From contig JASEVX010000007.1 in the NCBI GenBank assembly GCA_031761405.1, positions 34,017,677 through 34,081,676 on the forward strand: a stretch of DNA of 64,000 bases. Reading direction: 5' to 3'. Positions 63,809 to 64,000 of this stretch are shown piece after piece. Both the position numbers and the translations under genes were made by a program. The notes under the pieces are model-generated. The model was not told where the DNA came from. It searched no databases and was given only the letters and a program-made list of their open reading frames with translations. Every line of letters starts with the position of its first letter. Position 1 is the first letter of the stretch. This DNA is from Serripes groenlandicus. Taxonomy: Eukaryota; Mollusca; Bivalvia; Cardiida; Cardiidae.

Positions 63809-64000
63809 TTAACCCTTTCCCACATACGACAATTCTGCAGCAGACGACTGAACATATTTTGTCAAAAACTGGAAAATCTCAATAATTGAATGGATAACAT
63901 AGAACTTAAAGTGGAAAAACATTGTGGCAAAAGGAGAAATTGCACGTTTTGTGCAATTTCTTCTTTTGTCACTATGTTTTCAAAAAGCCGTCTGCCGCAG
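63809..64000 (-). mobile_element. TTAA MITE, young type, cut by the window end
   Basis: TTAACCCTTTCCCACATACG start directly after the SINE tail; loop GCACGTTTTGTGC; the window ends at the right subterminal repeat. Confidence 0.9.

Overview
The window is animal nuclear DNA. It is AT-rich, has spliceosomal introns with GT...AG junctions, contains tRNA-derived SINEs and is packed with small DNA transposons. The tRNA-like SINEs, the AGCTCGAC...CTTGTTT and TACCCCC...GGGGGTA dispersed repeats and the long intron-rich layout look most like a marine bivalve mollusc. This assignment is an inference from repeat style; no species is claimed.

Gene content. One protein-coding gene runs on the + strand through almost the whole window. 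I could assemble 16 internal exons (1619..60002) with consistent splice sites and an uninterrupted frame across all 15 junctions, giving 1,337 coding bases (445 whole codons plus one codon split at the left edge). The first and last exons lie outside the window or were not seen. The product is a long, charged, heptad-repeat coiled-coil protein of unrecognised identity. Fourteen consecutive exons (1619..52458) are phase 1/1; eight are exactly 63 nt (three heptads) and eleven of the 16 are multiples of 21 nt. One Pro/Arg/His-rich exon (52312..52458) interrupts the coil.

Mobile DNA. The dominant feature is a TTAA-flanked, piggyBac-like non-autonomous element with ends CCCTTTCCC(T/A)CATA and their inverse, subterminal CTGCAGCAGACG inverted repeats and a strong internal hairpin. 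I list about 75 copies. A young CCCTCATA subfamily is almost invariably 230 bp including both TTAAs; an older CCCACATA subfamily is more decayed. Copies nest inside each other, sit back to back sharing one TTAA, and often lie within 15-35 bp of exon edges. Other transposons are a duplicated 1.0 kb hAT-like pair with 8-bp target duplications, two CAGGG-ended elements with 5-bp duplications, a Tigger/pogo transposase remnant with a C-terminal PCNA-binding motif, and a 5.3 kb insertion carrying OTU-protease-like remnants.

Layout. 1-10.5 kb: exons 1-7, many TTAA elements, an 87-bp and a 161-bp tandem repeat. 10.5-17.5 kb: a 31-bp satellite split by the 5.3 kb insertion. 17.6-33.3 kb: exon 8, then a 15.8 kb intron of TTAA elements, a SINE, and 159-bp, GGAT and ~57-bp tandem repeats. 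33.5-37 kb: exons 9-10 flanking a nested repeat with the Tigger remnant. 37.5-44.3 kb: a ~54-bp satellite (GGTACC/ACTAGT) carrying the hAT-like pair. 44.4-64 kb: exons 11-16 among TTAA elements, SINEs and CAGGG elements. No functional tRNA, rRNA, CRISPR array or prokaryote-type operon was seen.
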